A stretch of 16,597 bases of DNA from Candidatus Parvarchaeota archaeon UBA446 (GCA_002503215.1 DARG01000002.1:1-16597); one strand, 5' to 3'; shown: positions 4,552 to 13,349, numbered from the stretch's first letter. Numbers and translations: made by a program. Notes: a model not told the origin generated them from the letters alone.

Positions 4552-6015
4552 ATGCCAGAGGAAGACAAATCAAATAATGCGGGAAAAACGGATAATCCTA
4601 TTCAGACCGGTAGCAGTGACAGCTCTGTTAACAATGTCACCGGTAATCAACAGAACCAGGATGATAAACCGGTTCAGGCTCCTACCAATGCGGATTCATC
4701 GATTAATAAGCAGGAAAATAGCGAAAAAGGCGATGAACTTGAAAAACTTAGGAAAGAGAATGAGAGGTTGAAAGAAATCCAGCGCCTGAGGGAAGAGAAC
4801 CAAAGATTATCCACAGCAAATGCTTCTCCCGAAGTCAAAAGCAGCAATAAAAGCAAAAATAATATGTTCATTCCTATCGGAGTAGGCGTGTTTGCGGTAG
4901 TGATCGTTTTGGTCGTTCTTATATTCGGTTTTCATATACTTTCTTCATCTTCCGTTTCATCGCTGAAACCTACCGTTAATGCAAATGCATCAGGAGCCTT
5001 CTTTTTAGGACCAGACGGCGAATCACTGGGTTCAACGTATATAAATGGACTGTCAGATTTAGGTAGCCAACTTGCACAAGTCGGAGCACAACAGGTTGCA
5101 GGAACTTTGGAATATGAAAAACCTGCGATTACATCTAATGGGCCTTCACCTGGTTATTACGTTTTAGTCTATGGTAACAGTAGCAGCAATGAAAATTACG
5201 ATATTATCCCTATAACAGTACCTTCGAATTTCTCAAATTATTCAATAAGCAGCGGTGGCAAGCCAACGTTCGTTTTCATAGGCGCACAGGGCTGCCCGTT
5301 TTGTGCTGGTACAAGGTGGGTTTTTACTGTAGCTCTGTCAAGATTCGGTAATTTCACGAAGCTTTTCTATGACAGGTCTGCCACCAGCGATGCGAACGTT
5401 CCTACTCTGATGTTTAACTTTTCGCAGAGCTTATTCAGTCAGGCGACTTCTCAGGCTGCAATTGACAGTGGACAGGCTCCATACGGTGACGGCAACCCGG
5501 AGCCGTTAATTGCAGGAGCATATTACACCTCAAAATACATAAATTTTGAACCTATGGATGAACTGGGAGGTTCTTTTCTGGTAAATACGACAGGTATAGG
5601 CCAGATAAGTCCAACTATTTACAACAACGCTTATGCAGTTGGGATGCATGGAGTCGTTTCTACAAGCAGTGGAGTAACCTCCGCAGATGGGTTCGGTATA
5701 AAGAATTTCTTCGTAGGTGGAGTCCCATTCTTTGATATTAATAATCAGTACGTTTTCGACGGAGCAAATCTAAATGCGGGAACATATCTTACCAGCAGTG
5801 GTTTAAATCCGGCATATGAAACGCATGCAGACGTATTAAACTCCATAGAGAATCCTACTGGCGGATCGATGGGCCAGACTGTGCTGGGCGCGGCAAACAT
5901 TCTGACGGCACAGATATGTTCCGTGATCAACAATACTGCTCCTGTGTGTAGTTTATCATATATATCAAGCTTAGAACATACGATAACTACTTTGAATTAT
6001 TCATCAGAGTACTAA
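4552..6015 (+). CDS. DUF929-like membrane-anchored thioredoxin-fold protein with CxxC
   Basis: A 487-aa protein in four parts. Residues 1-60 are a hydrophilic Gln/Asn/Ser-rich tail. A short heptad-like coiled coil (about 61-88, ELEKLRKENERLKE...) follows. One membrane helix spans about 105-130. The rest is a long extracytoplasmic domain. The latter has KPTFVFIGAQGCPFCAGTRW with C248 and C251 in a CPFC motif at the end of a beta strand, as in thioredoxin-fold disulfide oxidoreductases. The sequence after it (ALSRFGNFTKL) resembles DUF929 proteins of Sulfolobales and Thermoplasmatales. Two more cysteines (C456, C466) lie near the C-terminus and may form a structural or resolving disulfide. A role in thiol-disulfide exchange outside the cell is likely, but no substrate is known. 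A coiled-coil cytoplasmic tail is an odd addition and could dock a partner. Composition is GC-richer than the housekeeping genes. Confidence 0.8.
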   Translation: MPEEDKSNNAGKTDNPIQTGSSDSSVNNVTGNQQNQDDKPVQAPTNADSSINKQENSEKGDELEKLRKENERLKEIQRLREENQRLSTANASPEVKSSNKSKNNMFIPIGVGVFAVVIVLVVLIFGFHILSSSSVSSLKPTVNANASGAFFLGPDGESLGSTYINGLSDLGSQLAQVGAQQVAGTLEYEKPAITSNGPSPGYYVLVYGNSSSNENYDIIPITVPSNFSNYSISSGGKPTFVFIGAQGCPFCAGTRWVFTVALSRFGNFTKLFYDRSATSDANVPTLMFNFSQSLFSQATSQAAIDSGQAPYGDGNPEPLIAGAYYTSKYINFEPMDELGGSFLVNTTGIGQISPTIYNNAYAVGMHGVVSTSSGVTSADGFGIKNFFVGGVPFFDINNQYVFDGANLNAGTYLTSSGLNPAYETHADVLNSIENPTGGSMGQTVLGAANILTAQICSVINNTAPVCSLSYISSLEHTITTLNYSSEY

Positions 6016-6055
6016 ATATTAAGAATATATCAAGCTAATAGTAAGACATAAAACA

Positions 6056-6065
6056 CTTATTTAAA
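6056..6065 (+). promoter_or_regulatory. TATA box for the winged-helix/KaiC/RFC operon
   Basis: CTTATTTAAA is centred about 27 nt before the ATG at 6088. No internal promoter of similar quality is visible before the next three genes, which are packed with gaps of 1-3 bp, so one transcript probably serves all four. Confidence 0.5.
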
Positions 6066-6087
6066 CAGTGCTATAATAATATATCAT

Positions 6088-6972
6088 ATGGAATACGCTA
6101 ATGACTTAAAAAAAGAGGTTCAGAGCATACTAGATGTATCATATAAACTATATTCAGATGTTTCTCTTATAAGCAGTTCATTATTTAGAGCAGCATCCAC
6201 TATGGGTAAAGAGCTGCCTGAAATACCTCAAATAAGCCTAGCCATGGCCAATGAAGAACGTAAAAAAGTAGAAAACAAACCTAAAGGTCTTTTTCAAGGT
6301 ATTAAAACCCCTGAAAAAACAGCATCTGCCACAAATTTTGATAATATGGCTTCAAAAACCCAAAAGGTAATAAAAATGTTTTCAGATACAACACCAAGTA
6401 ATCTATCCAATAATTCAGATATTTTTGATGAAGAATCTAAGAATAACTCCAAAAAAATAGATAGTCAATCAAATAAAAAGAAAGACATGCTAAAAACTAG
6501 CCTAAGTGAACGAGAGGAAGCTTTGGATAAAATAGCAAAAGGCTTTGTAAAAGGGCCGACAACCACAGAAAATAATGACGTTTTTGGTGAAAAACAGCTA
6601 ACAGCTTCTACTTTGAATCAAAAAAATACAAAAGTATCGCTGGACGAAAAAGAAGCGAAGCTTGATTCTTTGCACCCTAATTTTTCTTTAAAAGGGCAGA
6701 CTTCAACTGAAAATAAAATATCACTAGAAAATCTAAAACAGCAAAAAGCGGATAAAAGTGCGGAAGATGAGGATCAGGAAATCATGACAAATAACCCTAT
6801 CAATCAGCTTCTCCAACTTATCAAGGAAAAACATTCTGTGACAACTTCTCAGGCTGCGCAAGCTTTAAATGTAAGTAAAGAACTTATTGATACTTGGGCA
6901 AAGATTCTAAGTCAAAGCTCACTTATAAGAATAAAATATCAACTCATGGGGGATACTATACTGGAAGGATAA
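6088..6972 (+). CDS. Protein with disordered middle and C-terminal winged helix-turn-helix
   Basis: A 294-aa soluble protein. Residues 1-60 look helical. Residues 60-230 are polar, Lys/Asn/Ser/Thr-rich and probably disordered. Residues 235-294 form a winged helix (NPINQLLQLIKEKHSVTTSQAAQALNVSKELIDTWAKIL... then a wing IRIKYQLMGDTILEG). The winged helix resembles C-terminal domains seen in archaeal proteins next to KaiC/ArlH-like ATPases. The linker contains an imperfect repeat: SLSEREEALDKIAKGFVKG..TTTEN (138-161) and SLDEKEAKLDSLHPNFSLKG.TSTEN (184-209), possibly short docking motifs. It is the first gene of a tight operon, three bases before the KaiC-like gene. Function unknown; an adaptor or regulator for the downstream ATPase is the simplest guess. 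Confidence 0.65.
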   Translation: MEYANDLKKEVQSILDVSYKLYSDVSLISSSLFRAASTMGKELPEIPQISLAMANEERKKVENKPKGLFQGIKTPEKTASATNFDNMASKTQKVIKMFSDTTPSNLSNNSDIFDEESKNNSKKIDSQSNKKKDMLKTSLSEREEALDKIAKGFVKGPTTTENNDVFGEKQLTASTLNQKNTKVSLDEKEAKLDSLHPNFSLKGQTSTENKISLENLKQQKADKSAEDEDQEIMTNNPINQLLQLIKEKHSVTTSQAAQALNVSKELIDTWAKILSQSSLIRIKYQLMGDTILEG

Positions 6973-6975
6973 AAT

Positions 6976-7683
6976 ATGGATAACACTAAAGAAAAAATAG
7001 AAAGAGAAACGACTGGAATTCCAGGATTTGACGAAGTTCTTAATGGAGGGTACCCAAAGAAAAGTGTAATACTCGTAACTGGTAATCCAGGTGCAGGAAA
7101 GACTACTTTTTCAATGCAGTTTCTAGTAGATGGTGCAAAAAAAGGAGAAAAATGCCTTTATTTTACTCTCGAAGAAAGCGTAGATGAAATAATAACGCAA
7201 TCCTTGACTTTTGAGCCTAAAATTAACGAGTATATTGAAAACGGTTTAATTAAGCTAGTTACTATTCCTTTGGTAGATTACGATTCATTAAAAGAAGTTG
7301 TTTCTTCAGAACTCGATGCAATGGGAGCACAGAGGATAGTAATAGATTCAGTGACGTATTTGCAGATGTTTTTTTCCGATATAATGTCCATAAGGAAAGC
7401 AATAATAGAATTATCGACTATAATAAAAGCTAGGGACTGTACAGCTATATTCATAGGAGAAATGCCTTATGGAGAAGATAAGTTATCTGTATTTGGCGTA
7501 GAAGAATTTGCATCAGATGGCGTAATCGCGTTGTATATGGTAGAAAAACAGGGTTCTTTTATAAGAGCTTTAAGAGTAGTAAAAATGAGGCTTACTGAGC
7601 ATATGACTAAATATATACCACTAGAAATAAAAAGCAATGGAATAAGCGTATTTCCATCTGCAGAGTTATTCGCGGATATTTGA
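6976..7683 (+). CDS. Single-domain KaiC/RAD55-like (ArlH-like) RecA-fold ATPase
   Basis: A 235-aa protein that begins with the KaiC-family signature [22 protein letters not shown]. Walker A is GNPGAGKT at 36-43. A glutamate pair in YFTLEES (E66-E67) sits where the catalytic Glu is expected. Walker B is IVID at 121-124. Proteins of this kind include ArlH (archaellum/pilus motor accessory) and other RAD55-like ATPases that act as nucleotide-dependent switches. No ArlI, ArlJ or archaellin genes are in the window, so an archaellum role is not supported. A GGAAGG Shine-Dalgarno lies 7 nt before the ATG. It starts 3 bp after the winged-helix gene and ends 1 bp before rfcS, so it is co-transcribed with clamp-loader genes. 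Cytoplasmic. Confidence 0.85.
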   Translation: MDNTKEKIERETTGIPGFDEVLNGGYPKKSVILVTGNPGAGKTTFSMQFLVDGAKKGEKCLYFTLEESVDEIITQSLTFEPKINEYIENGLIKLVTIPLVDYDSLKEVVSSELDAMGAQRIVIDSVTYLQMFFSDIMSIRKAIIELSTIIKARDCTAIFIGEMPYGEDKLSVFGVEEFASDGVIALYMVEKQGSFIRALRVVKMRLTEHMTKYIPLEIKSNGISVFPSAELFADI

Positions 7684-7684
7684 T

Positions 7685-8626
7685 ATGGATCTATGGGTAG
7701 AAAAATACAGACCTCAGTCATTTGACGAAGTCATAGGTCAAAAGGATATAGTTGAAAAATTAAAGGCAATGTCTTCAAAGAAAGAAATACAGCATATGAT
7801 ACTTTCTGGACCACCTGGAGTTGGTAAAACCACATGTGCAGTCGTTCTGGCAAAAGAAGTTTTTGGTTCTACTTGGAATCAGAATTTTATAGAGCTCAAT
7901 GCATCGGACGACAGAAAATTGAGCGTAATACAGGGTAAAGTAAAAGAGTTTGCCAGGACAAAACCAATAGATTCTCCGTTTAAAATTATACTTTTTGATG
8001 AGGCGGATTCGCTTACACAAGAAGCACAGCAGGCACTTAGAAGAATGATGGAAGAATACAGCTCGACATGCAGGTTCTTATTTAGTGTAAATTATCAAAG
8101 TAATATAATAGAACCTCTGCAGTCTAGATGTGCAATCTTAAGATTTCAGCCGCTTTCAAAAACAGACGTGACAAAATTCATAGACAGAATAGCAGAGAAA
8201 GAAAAACTTGAAATAGATAGCGAGGCAAAGGACGCTTTAGAATATGTTTCAAGGGGAGATCTAAGAAATCTTGTAAATCTTATGCAGTCTCTTGCCAACG
8301 TATCTAATAAAATAGATGCAAAAGCGGTTCTGCAGAGCAGCGGTTTAATGGATATATCAAAGACCATAGAAGGACTGAAAGCCGCTTTGGCGGGAGATTT
8401 CAAAAAATCTAGGGCGATATTTTCGGAGATAATAGACAGTGGCATAAACATGAAGGAACTGCTGATTTCAATATTCAATGTCGTGTCAACTACGGAGATA
8501 GCAAACGACAAGATTAAGAATTATATATTTGAAAAACTTGCAGAGACAGATTATAGGATAGTCGAAGGCGCGACTCCCTTTATACAATTTCAGGCGTTTT
8601 TAGCCTTTTTATCAAGCCTGAAGTAG
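7685..8626 (+). CDS. rfcS: Replication factor C small subunit
   Basis: AAA+ clamp-loader subunit that, with RfcL, opens and loads the PCNA ring on primed DNA. In order: RFC box LWVEKYRP at 3-10, box with IGQ at 17-19, Walker A GPPGVGKT at 42-49, LNASDDR at 71-77, Walker B LFDEAD at 103-108, and the arginine-finger motif SRC at 147-149. The C-terminal collar helices follow. Length (313 aa) is close to the archaeal norm of about 315-330, and no intein is present. It starts 1 bp after the KaiC-like stop and ends 3 bp before rfcL, a common archaeal rfcS-rfcL order. The extra ATPase and winged-helix genes upstream are the unusual part of the operon. Confidence 0.95.
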   Translation: MDLWVEKYRPQSFDEVIGQKDIVEKLKAMSSKKEIQHMILSGPPGVGKTTCAVVLAKEVFGSTWNQNFIELNASDDRKLSVIQGKVKEFARTKPIDSPFKIILFDEADSLTQEAQQALRRMMEEYSSTCRFLFSVNYQSNIIEPLQSRCAILRFQPLSKTDVTKFIDRIAEKEKLEIDSEAKDALEYVSRGDLRNLVNLMQSLANVSNKIDAKAVLQSSGLMDISKTIEGLKAALAGDFKKSRAIFSEIIDSGINMKELLISIFNVVSTTEIANDKIKNYIFEKLAETDYRIVEGATPFIQFQAFLAFLSSLK

Positions 8627-8629
8627 ACT

Positions 8630-9607
8630 ATGCTTTCTCTCTTTAAGCCTGAAATAAAAATGTTCTGCGAGAATTATTCCAATAGTATATCTTCAAAGGT
8701 TCTTTCTTTAATAAAGAATGGTAAATCTAGGATAATATTCAACGGTCCTGCAGGTACGGGCAAAAATTTTCTAGCCGAGGCATTGGCAAACAGCATAAAT
8801 GCCTCATTCGAAGTTATAAATCTTTATGAGTTTTCAGACGATTCTCAAAGTGTTTCATCAGCTATACTTAACAATATAAAAAGCTCTGCCGTTTCTAAGT
8901 CTCTTTTTCAGTCAAATCGCAAGATAATATATATAGAAGATATAGAAAAGATACTATCCGTAAATCCTTCTATAATACCGAGTATAACTTCTCTTGCGGT
9001 AGATTCAATAATAATATTCGAATCAGAGAGTGGAGAAATCTTCAAAAGTAAGTATAAAAAATATATCTCAGGCTGTGAAGTAGTCAGATTTTATAAATTA
9101 AATAACCGTGTAGTCAGACTTTTCGCTACAAAGTTAGCGATATACAACAGGTTGCAGATAGATGATAGAACTCTAGATATAATAGTTAACGGTTCAAAAG
9201 GCAATTTGGCAAGTGTTATTACAGACATGAATACTCTCTCTATAACCGGATCTAAACAAATAGATTCTTTTAGAGACTCATCTGATTCTATATTTGATAA
9301 GATAAATGCCGTTTTCTCAGGAAAAGTAGAAAATGTTGATATATATTTTTCTTCAGATATGGAAGCCAAAAATTTTGAAATTTGGCTCGCAGATAAAGCC
9401 CCCCAGGTCCTAAAAAAAGAGGCACTGTATCATTTCTTCGAATCACTTTCTTATTCTGATATAGTTCTTAATAAGATAAAGAAACAGAATTGGGGGCTAT
9501 TGAAGTATACAAAGAGTATAATGGCATACAGCTGTTATGCATTTAGTACTACAACTTCAAAAATAGATTTCTATGCACCAAGATGGGATTTATATTATTC
9601 AAGCTGA
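8630..9607 (+). CDS. rfcL: Divergent replication factor C large subunit
   Basis: Position after rfcS and overall pattern identify it as RfcL. GPAGTGKN (39-46) is at the Walker A site, IIYIED (99-104) at Walker B, and ISGCEVVRFYKLNNRVVRLFATKLA matches the RfcL segment at the SRC/sensor region. The C-terminal WGLLKYTKSIMAYSCYAF resembles the RfcL collar. It is reduced in several ways: only 325 aa against about 400-500 usually; the N-terminal YRP-containing RFC box is missing; the Ser/Thr after the P-loop Lys is Asn; and the arginine in the SRC position is Gly. No clear C-terminal PIP box is seen. The subunit may bind ATP poorly or not hydrolyse it, leaving RfcS to do the work. No frameshift is visible and the gene is full of sensible codons, so it is probably functional. 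Confidence 0.8.
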   Translation: MLSLFKPEIKMFCENYSNSISSKVLSLIKNGKSRIIFNGPAGTGKNFLAEALANSINASFEVINLYEFSDDSQSVSSAILNNIKSSAVSKSLFQSNRKIIYIEDIEKILSVNPSIIPSITSLAVDSIIIFESESGEIFKSKYKKYISGCEVVRFYKLNNRVVRLFATKLAIYNRLQIDDRTLDIIVNGSKGNLASVITDMNTLSITGSKQIDSFRDSSDSIFDKINAVFSGKVENVDIYFSSDMEAKNFEIWLADKAPQVLKKEALYHFFESLSYSDIVLNKIKKQNWGLLKYTKSIMAYSCYAFSTTTSKIDFYAPRWDLYYSS

Positions 9608-9652
9608 ACAAAGAATTTCTATAGACATACTCTATATTAAACTTCCATAATT

Positions 9653-10429
9653 CTAGTTTTTAAGTTTTATATCGAAACATTTTCTAATAAGGAATGGTGC
9701 AACTTCTCCAGCGCTGTGTTCTTCTATTTTTATATTTTTGAAGGTTTTTGTACAGATCTTTTTTATATATTGTTTGATTTCATTGGATTCTCCGTCTTTT
9801 ACAAAAGCATAAAGGTGTATTACAGCATTTTTCTGGCATTTTTTCACTGCAATATCAAGGAATTTGTATGCGTATAAAGGAAAATTCATTATTATTCTAT
9901 CGAATTTTTCATCCAATCCTTTTATTATTTTTTTAGAATCACCGCAGTAATATCTGATATTTTTAATTTTATTCAATTCAATGTTTTTTTTAAGTAGGTT
10001 TATAGCTATTTTGTTTATGTCTATAGCATTTACTTCGGTGCATTTCTTTGCTATGGGTATAGCAAAAGGACCGACACCACAAAACATGTCTAACACTTTC
10101 TCTTCTTTCTTTACGTTATTTATTATCCTTAACCGTTCATTTGACATTCTAGGTGAGAAAAATACTTTTTTAACATCAACGTAAAATGAGGAACCGTTCT
10201 CTTTATACAAAGCAATGCTTCCTTTTCCTATAAGATTCTTAAGCTTAGGTATTCTTTCCTCACCCGTAATCATTCCAGTTTTTTCAAATACTTTAGTTAT
10301 GTGTTTGTTTTTTTGAAGAAGTTGTTTTACTGCTTTTATCTTTTCTTTTTTATTGAGAAAGCCGTCAAACTTAACTATAGCTATGTCTCCGATAATATCA
10401 AAACTTTTGTTCAATTTGCCTTTTTCCAT
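9653..10429 (-). CDS. trm5: tRNA (guanine37-N1)-methyltransferase, Trm5 family, short form
   Basis: Class I SAM methyltransferase that makes m1G37 next to the anticodon and so prevents +1 frameshifting. Seen: the D2 domain start IIGDIAIVKF (12-21), KVFFSPRMSNER (88-99, the FSPR/ER region typical of Trm5), SAM motif I VLDMFCGVGPF (112-122), acidic D136-x-D in AIDIN, and MNFP (181-184) where Trm5 has NLP. The 258 aa lack the N-terminal D1 domain that contacts the tRNA outer corner in Methanocaldococcus Trm5b. The related aminocarboxypropyl transferase Taw2/TYW2 has a similar length, but the FSPR and NxP motifs favour Trm5. The gene converges with rfcL across 45 bp. A TATA-like box (10458-10466) lies about 33 nt upstream. 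Confidence 0.8.
   Translation of the reverse strand: MEKGKLNKSFDIIGDIAIVKFDGFLNKKEKIKAVKQLLQKNKHITKVFEKTGMITGEERIPKLKNLIGKGSIALYKENGSSFYVDVKKVFFSPRMSNERLRIINNVKKEEKVLDMFCGVGPFAIPIAKKCTEVNAIDINKIAINLLKKNIELNKIKNIRYYCGDSKKIIKGLDEKFDRIIMNFPLYAYKFLDIAVKKCQKNAVIHLYAFVKDGESNEIKQYIKKICTKTFKNIKIEEHSAGEVAPFLIRKCFDIKLKN
9655..9670 (+). terminator. T-rich terminator after rfcL
   Basis: Two T-runs (TAGTTTTTAAGTTTTA) lie about 50 nt after the rfcL stop and could end the rightward operon; they overlap the last codons of trm5 on the other strand. Confidence 0.3.
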
Positions 10430-10457
10430 CTGGTTTCAATAATTCAAAGAACGGTAT

Positions 10458-10466
10458 GAATAAAAA
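10458..10466 (-). promoter_or_regulatory. TATA-like box for trm5
   Basis: Reads TTTTTATTC on the minus strand, 29-37 nt before the ATG at 10429, which would give a leader of about 7 nt. Confidence 0.35.
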
Positions 10467-10520
10467 TCATTCGGAACCATCTTTACCATAATACCTGTAG
10501 CAAATAATTGAAAATAATCT

Positions 10521-10537
10521 TAAAACCATTAAAAAAT
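10521..10537 (-). terminator. T-run terminator after leuS
   Basis: On the minus strand, a run of six T and a run of four T follow within 25 nt of the leuS stop. This is a normal archaeal termination signal, and trm5 downstream has its own promoter. Confidence 0.35.
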
Positions 10538-10544
10538 CAACTGT

Positions 10545-13268
10545 CTATTTTATAGTAATCATAGGTCTTCCTGGAATAGCTTTATCTTCTTTACTTTCTT
10601 CTATTTTTATCTTGCAATTATACATTTCCTTTAATTTTTCTTCCATCTCTTTAAATACTTTAAGTTCTTTTTCAGCGTCAAGTTTTTTATCTGGCAGTCT
10701 TTTTGGGTTTTTCAGGAGTTTGTTCACGAACTCATTTGACGGCAGGCCTTTTCTCAGCTCTCCGATGTTTCTTGTTAGTTCCGCTTTCTCTCTTACTAGG
10801 TTGTATATATCGAACTTCTCCTTATCTGCTATCCCTATTATTATCTCTTCCGGTTTCTTTTTTGTTATCCTTAGCAGGTTATTTATGTCATTGATAGTCT
10901 GGCTTAATACCTCGAATTCACTTTCCACTATATCATTTTCATTTTCCTGTCTTGTCTCCGGCCAGCTTGCGTAGCTTTCAAGAATTTCTCCTCCATTTAT
11001 TGCACTGTTTATCTCCTCTGTGACGAAAGGGAACATTGGATGATTGAGCTTTGCGAACACTGTGAGAGCGTATCTTATGGTTTCCTTATTATTTCCACCG
11101 TAGTTTAGATACTGTTTTATCCTATCTATAAACTCGAAAAAAGAGTAATTTATGGAGTTTTTGTATTTCATGTAATCGTACTCTCTTTCTGCATTTCTTA
11201 TCAGCCTGTTTATCTTTGAAAGCAGGAATTCATCTGCAAGTTTTCTTTGATCTGAAAAACTTTCTATTATCTCCGTCAGTTCCAGAACGAATTCTATCTT
11301 CTGCTTGAATCCGTTTATGTTGTTGTTTGTGTCCCATTCAGCATCGTCCATGCCGTTTGATGCCGATGCTATAAGTCTTGCTGCATCTGCGCCGTACTCC
11401 TTTACTATAGATTCTATGGTCATAGAGTTGCCTTTTGATTTGCTCATCTTCTGCTTGTTTACAGTAAGCCAGCCGTTTATTCCAACTCCTCTCGGCCATT
11501 TATCTTTGCTAAACATTGCAACATGTGTCATTATAAAGAAAGCTATGTGATTTGTTATGAGTTCTTTAGCAGTCACCCTTAAATCAAGAGGGTACCAATA
11601 CTCAAATTCCTTTTTCATACTTTCCACTCTATCGTCAAATTTATGGTTATCCCCTTTGCCAAGAAGTACGTAATCAAACATATCATCGGTTATGTCTTCT
11701 TCTTTCATGTCTTTGATTATGTGAGAGAATGTGTAATATGCCATGTATATCGTGGAATCACTTAGAGGCTCTATAAGCCAGCTGCTGTCCCATGGTAGAG
11801 GAGTGCCAAGTCCTCCATGCCTAGTCGCGGCTTTATCCTCCATGTTATAGACGGCGTTCATTATCTGTGCCTTTGCCTCTTCTGGCTTTATATTCATTTT
11901 CTGTATCCAATCAAGCGTCTTTTCTTTTAATTCCTTATCTGAGTATCTTATAAACCACTGGTTCTCGACAAGCTTTATAATTCCTCTTGCACCACATCTG
12001 CATATTATTTTTGCGGATGTTTCATAGAAAATATCGTAAGCATGTTTGCTTTTTATCAGTTCTATAGCTGCTTCTTTTGCATCTTTTGCCGGCTTACCGC
12101 TAAGGGCCCCATTTTCTTTATTAAGTACTCCGTAGTTGAATTCTGTTTTGTATACATATTTTGTAGCCTCCTCTAACCCTTTTTCATCGCTACCGTATTT
12201 TTTAATCGCGTCTGCTACAAGCGTGTCCCTGTCGTTTACATCTATGACTTTTCTGGCCTCCTTGAGTTTATACTCTTCTTTCTTTTTGTTGTAATAATAG
12301 TAATCTAAAGGGGCATGCATCGGCACGCTCATTACTATCCCTGTGTTTATGTCGGTTTTTACGAATTCACCGTCAAGGACGGGAATTTCTTCTCCATTTA
12401 TAGGATTTGTTGCCTTTTTGCCTATAAGTTCTGATATATCGAAGTCTTCTATTATTTCGGCTTTTCTGCTCTGGTACTGTACTTTTTCAGTGAACTCCTT
12501 TGAAACTATCCACTGTTCGCCACCTGAGAATTTGATTTTTTTGTATTCCCCATCTTTGTTTATCCATATATTACTTACGCCATAGATAGTCTCCGGTCTA
12601 AGCGTGGCTGCAGGTAGTATTAGTCCGTCAATATCGAATTTTATTATCGTAAACTCCAGTGGCCCTTCTCCTTCTCCTTCTGCTCTGTCATGATCACTTA
12701 AGGAGGTATCTTCTCTTGGGCACCATACAACGGGGTGACTACCTTGTGTTATATAACCAAGTTTTCTAAGAGTCCTGAACTGCCATTCCACGAATTTTGA
12801 GTACTGCTTTGTGTATGAAAGTATAAAATTTCTTCTCCAGTCAATAGATGTGCCCGCCAGATTAAAGTCGTTTTTATAAGTATTACCAAAAAACAATCCA
12901 AGCTCAAGAGGGCTTTCAGCAAATCTCTTTATGTCGTCATCTTTAGCACCCTGCTTCCTCATTATTTCTATTGCTTTCTGGTCACCATTCCTAAGTCTTA
13001 AAGACATACCTGCCATAGGACCTCCAGTCATATGAAAACCCTGCGGAAACAGTACTTTTTTGCCTTTCATTCTTTGGAATCTTGCAAAAACGTCGGCTCT
13101 AGTCCACGTATACATATGTCCTGTATGTAATCTTCCATCAGGATACATTACAGGTACAGTTATGAAAAATTTCTCTTTATTTTCATCTATATCCGCATCG
13201 TATAGGTTTTTTTCTTTGTATATCTTTCTCCATTTCTCTTCTATTTTTTCTGGTTCATATCGTGGCAT
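10545..13268 (-). CDS. leuS: Leucyl-tRNA synthetase, archaeal/eukaryal type
   Basis: Class I aminoacyl-tRNA synthetase that charges tRNA-Leu. The HIGH motif is HTGH at 48-51 in MYPDGRLHTGHMYTWTRADV, and KMSKS is at 607-611. The CP1 editing domain lies between (about 150-440), with LRPET at the editing site region. The anticodon-binding helical domain follows, then a C-terminal extension ending in PGRPMITIK. At 907 aa it is slightly shorter than many archaeal LeuRS proteins but complete in its catalytic parts. The ATG at 13268 is 20-32 nt downstream of a TATA box and diverges from proS; the 112-bp gap holds both promoters. Codon use is typical of the AT-rich resident genes. Cytoplasmic. Confidence 0.96.
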   Translation of the reverse strand: MPRYEPEKIEEKWRKIYKEKNLYDADIDENKEKFFITVPVMYPDGRLHTGHMYTWTRADVFARFQRMKGKKVLFPQGFHMTGGPMAGMSLRLRNGDQKAIEIMRKQGAKDDDIKRFAESPLELGLFFGNTYKNDFNLAGTSIDWRRNFILSYTKQYSKFVEWQFRTLRKLGYITQGSHPVVWCPREDTSLSDHDRAEGEGEGPLEFTIIKFDIDGLILPAATLRPETIYGVSNIWINKDGEYKKIKFSGGEQWIVSKEFTEKVQYQSRKAEIIEDFDISELIGKKATNPINGEEIPVLDGEFVKTDINTGIVMSVPMHAPLDYYYYNKKKEEYKLKEARKVIDVNDRDTLVADAIKKYGSDEKGLEEATKYVYKTEFNYGVLNKENGALSGKPAKDAKEAAIELIKSKHAYDIFYETSAKIICRCGARGIIKLVENQWFIRYSDKELKEKTLDWIQKMNIKPEEAKAQIMNAVYNMEDKAATRHGGLGTPLPWDSSWLIEPLSDSTIYMAYYTFSHIIKDMKEEDITDDMFDYVLLGKGDNHKFDDRVESMKKEFEYWYPLDLRVTAKELITNHIAFFIMTHVAMFSKDKWPRGVGINGWLTVNKQKMSKSKGNSMTIESIVKEYGADAARLIASASNGMDDAEWDTNNNINGFKQKIEFVLELTEIIESFSDQRKLADEFLLSKINRLIRNAEREYDYMKYKNSINYSFFEFIDRIKQYLNYGGNNKETIRYALTVFAKLNHPMFPFVTEEINSAINGGEILESYASWPETRQENENDIVESEFEVLSQTINDINNLLRITKKKPEEIIIGIADKEKFDIYNLVREKAELTRNIGELRKGLPSNEFVNKLLKNPKRLPDKKLDAEKELKVFKEMEEKLKEMYNCKIKIEESKEDKAIPGRPMITIK

Positions 13269-13289
13269 AGATAACAGAAATAATCTCTT

Positions 13290-13300
13290 ATTTTTATACT
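13290..13300 (-). promoter_or_regulatory. TATA box for leuS
   Basis: AGTATAAAAAT on the minus strand, centred about 27 nt upstream of the ATG; leaderless spacing. Confidence 0.5.
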
Positions 13301-13349
13301 TTTAGAACTCAAAAATAATATTTAGTCTTATCACCTAAAAAATAAATAA

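Noticed and set aside
9653..10429. Taw2/TYW2 (wybutosine pathway) instead of Trm5
   Set aside because: The length fits, but FSPR-x-x-x-ER and N-x-P motifs are those of Trm5; kept only as an alternative.
10612..13305. Several open frames on the plus strand opposite leuS
   Set aside because: They are antisense shadows of a clear synthetase gene, with no start signals or recognisable protein patterns.
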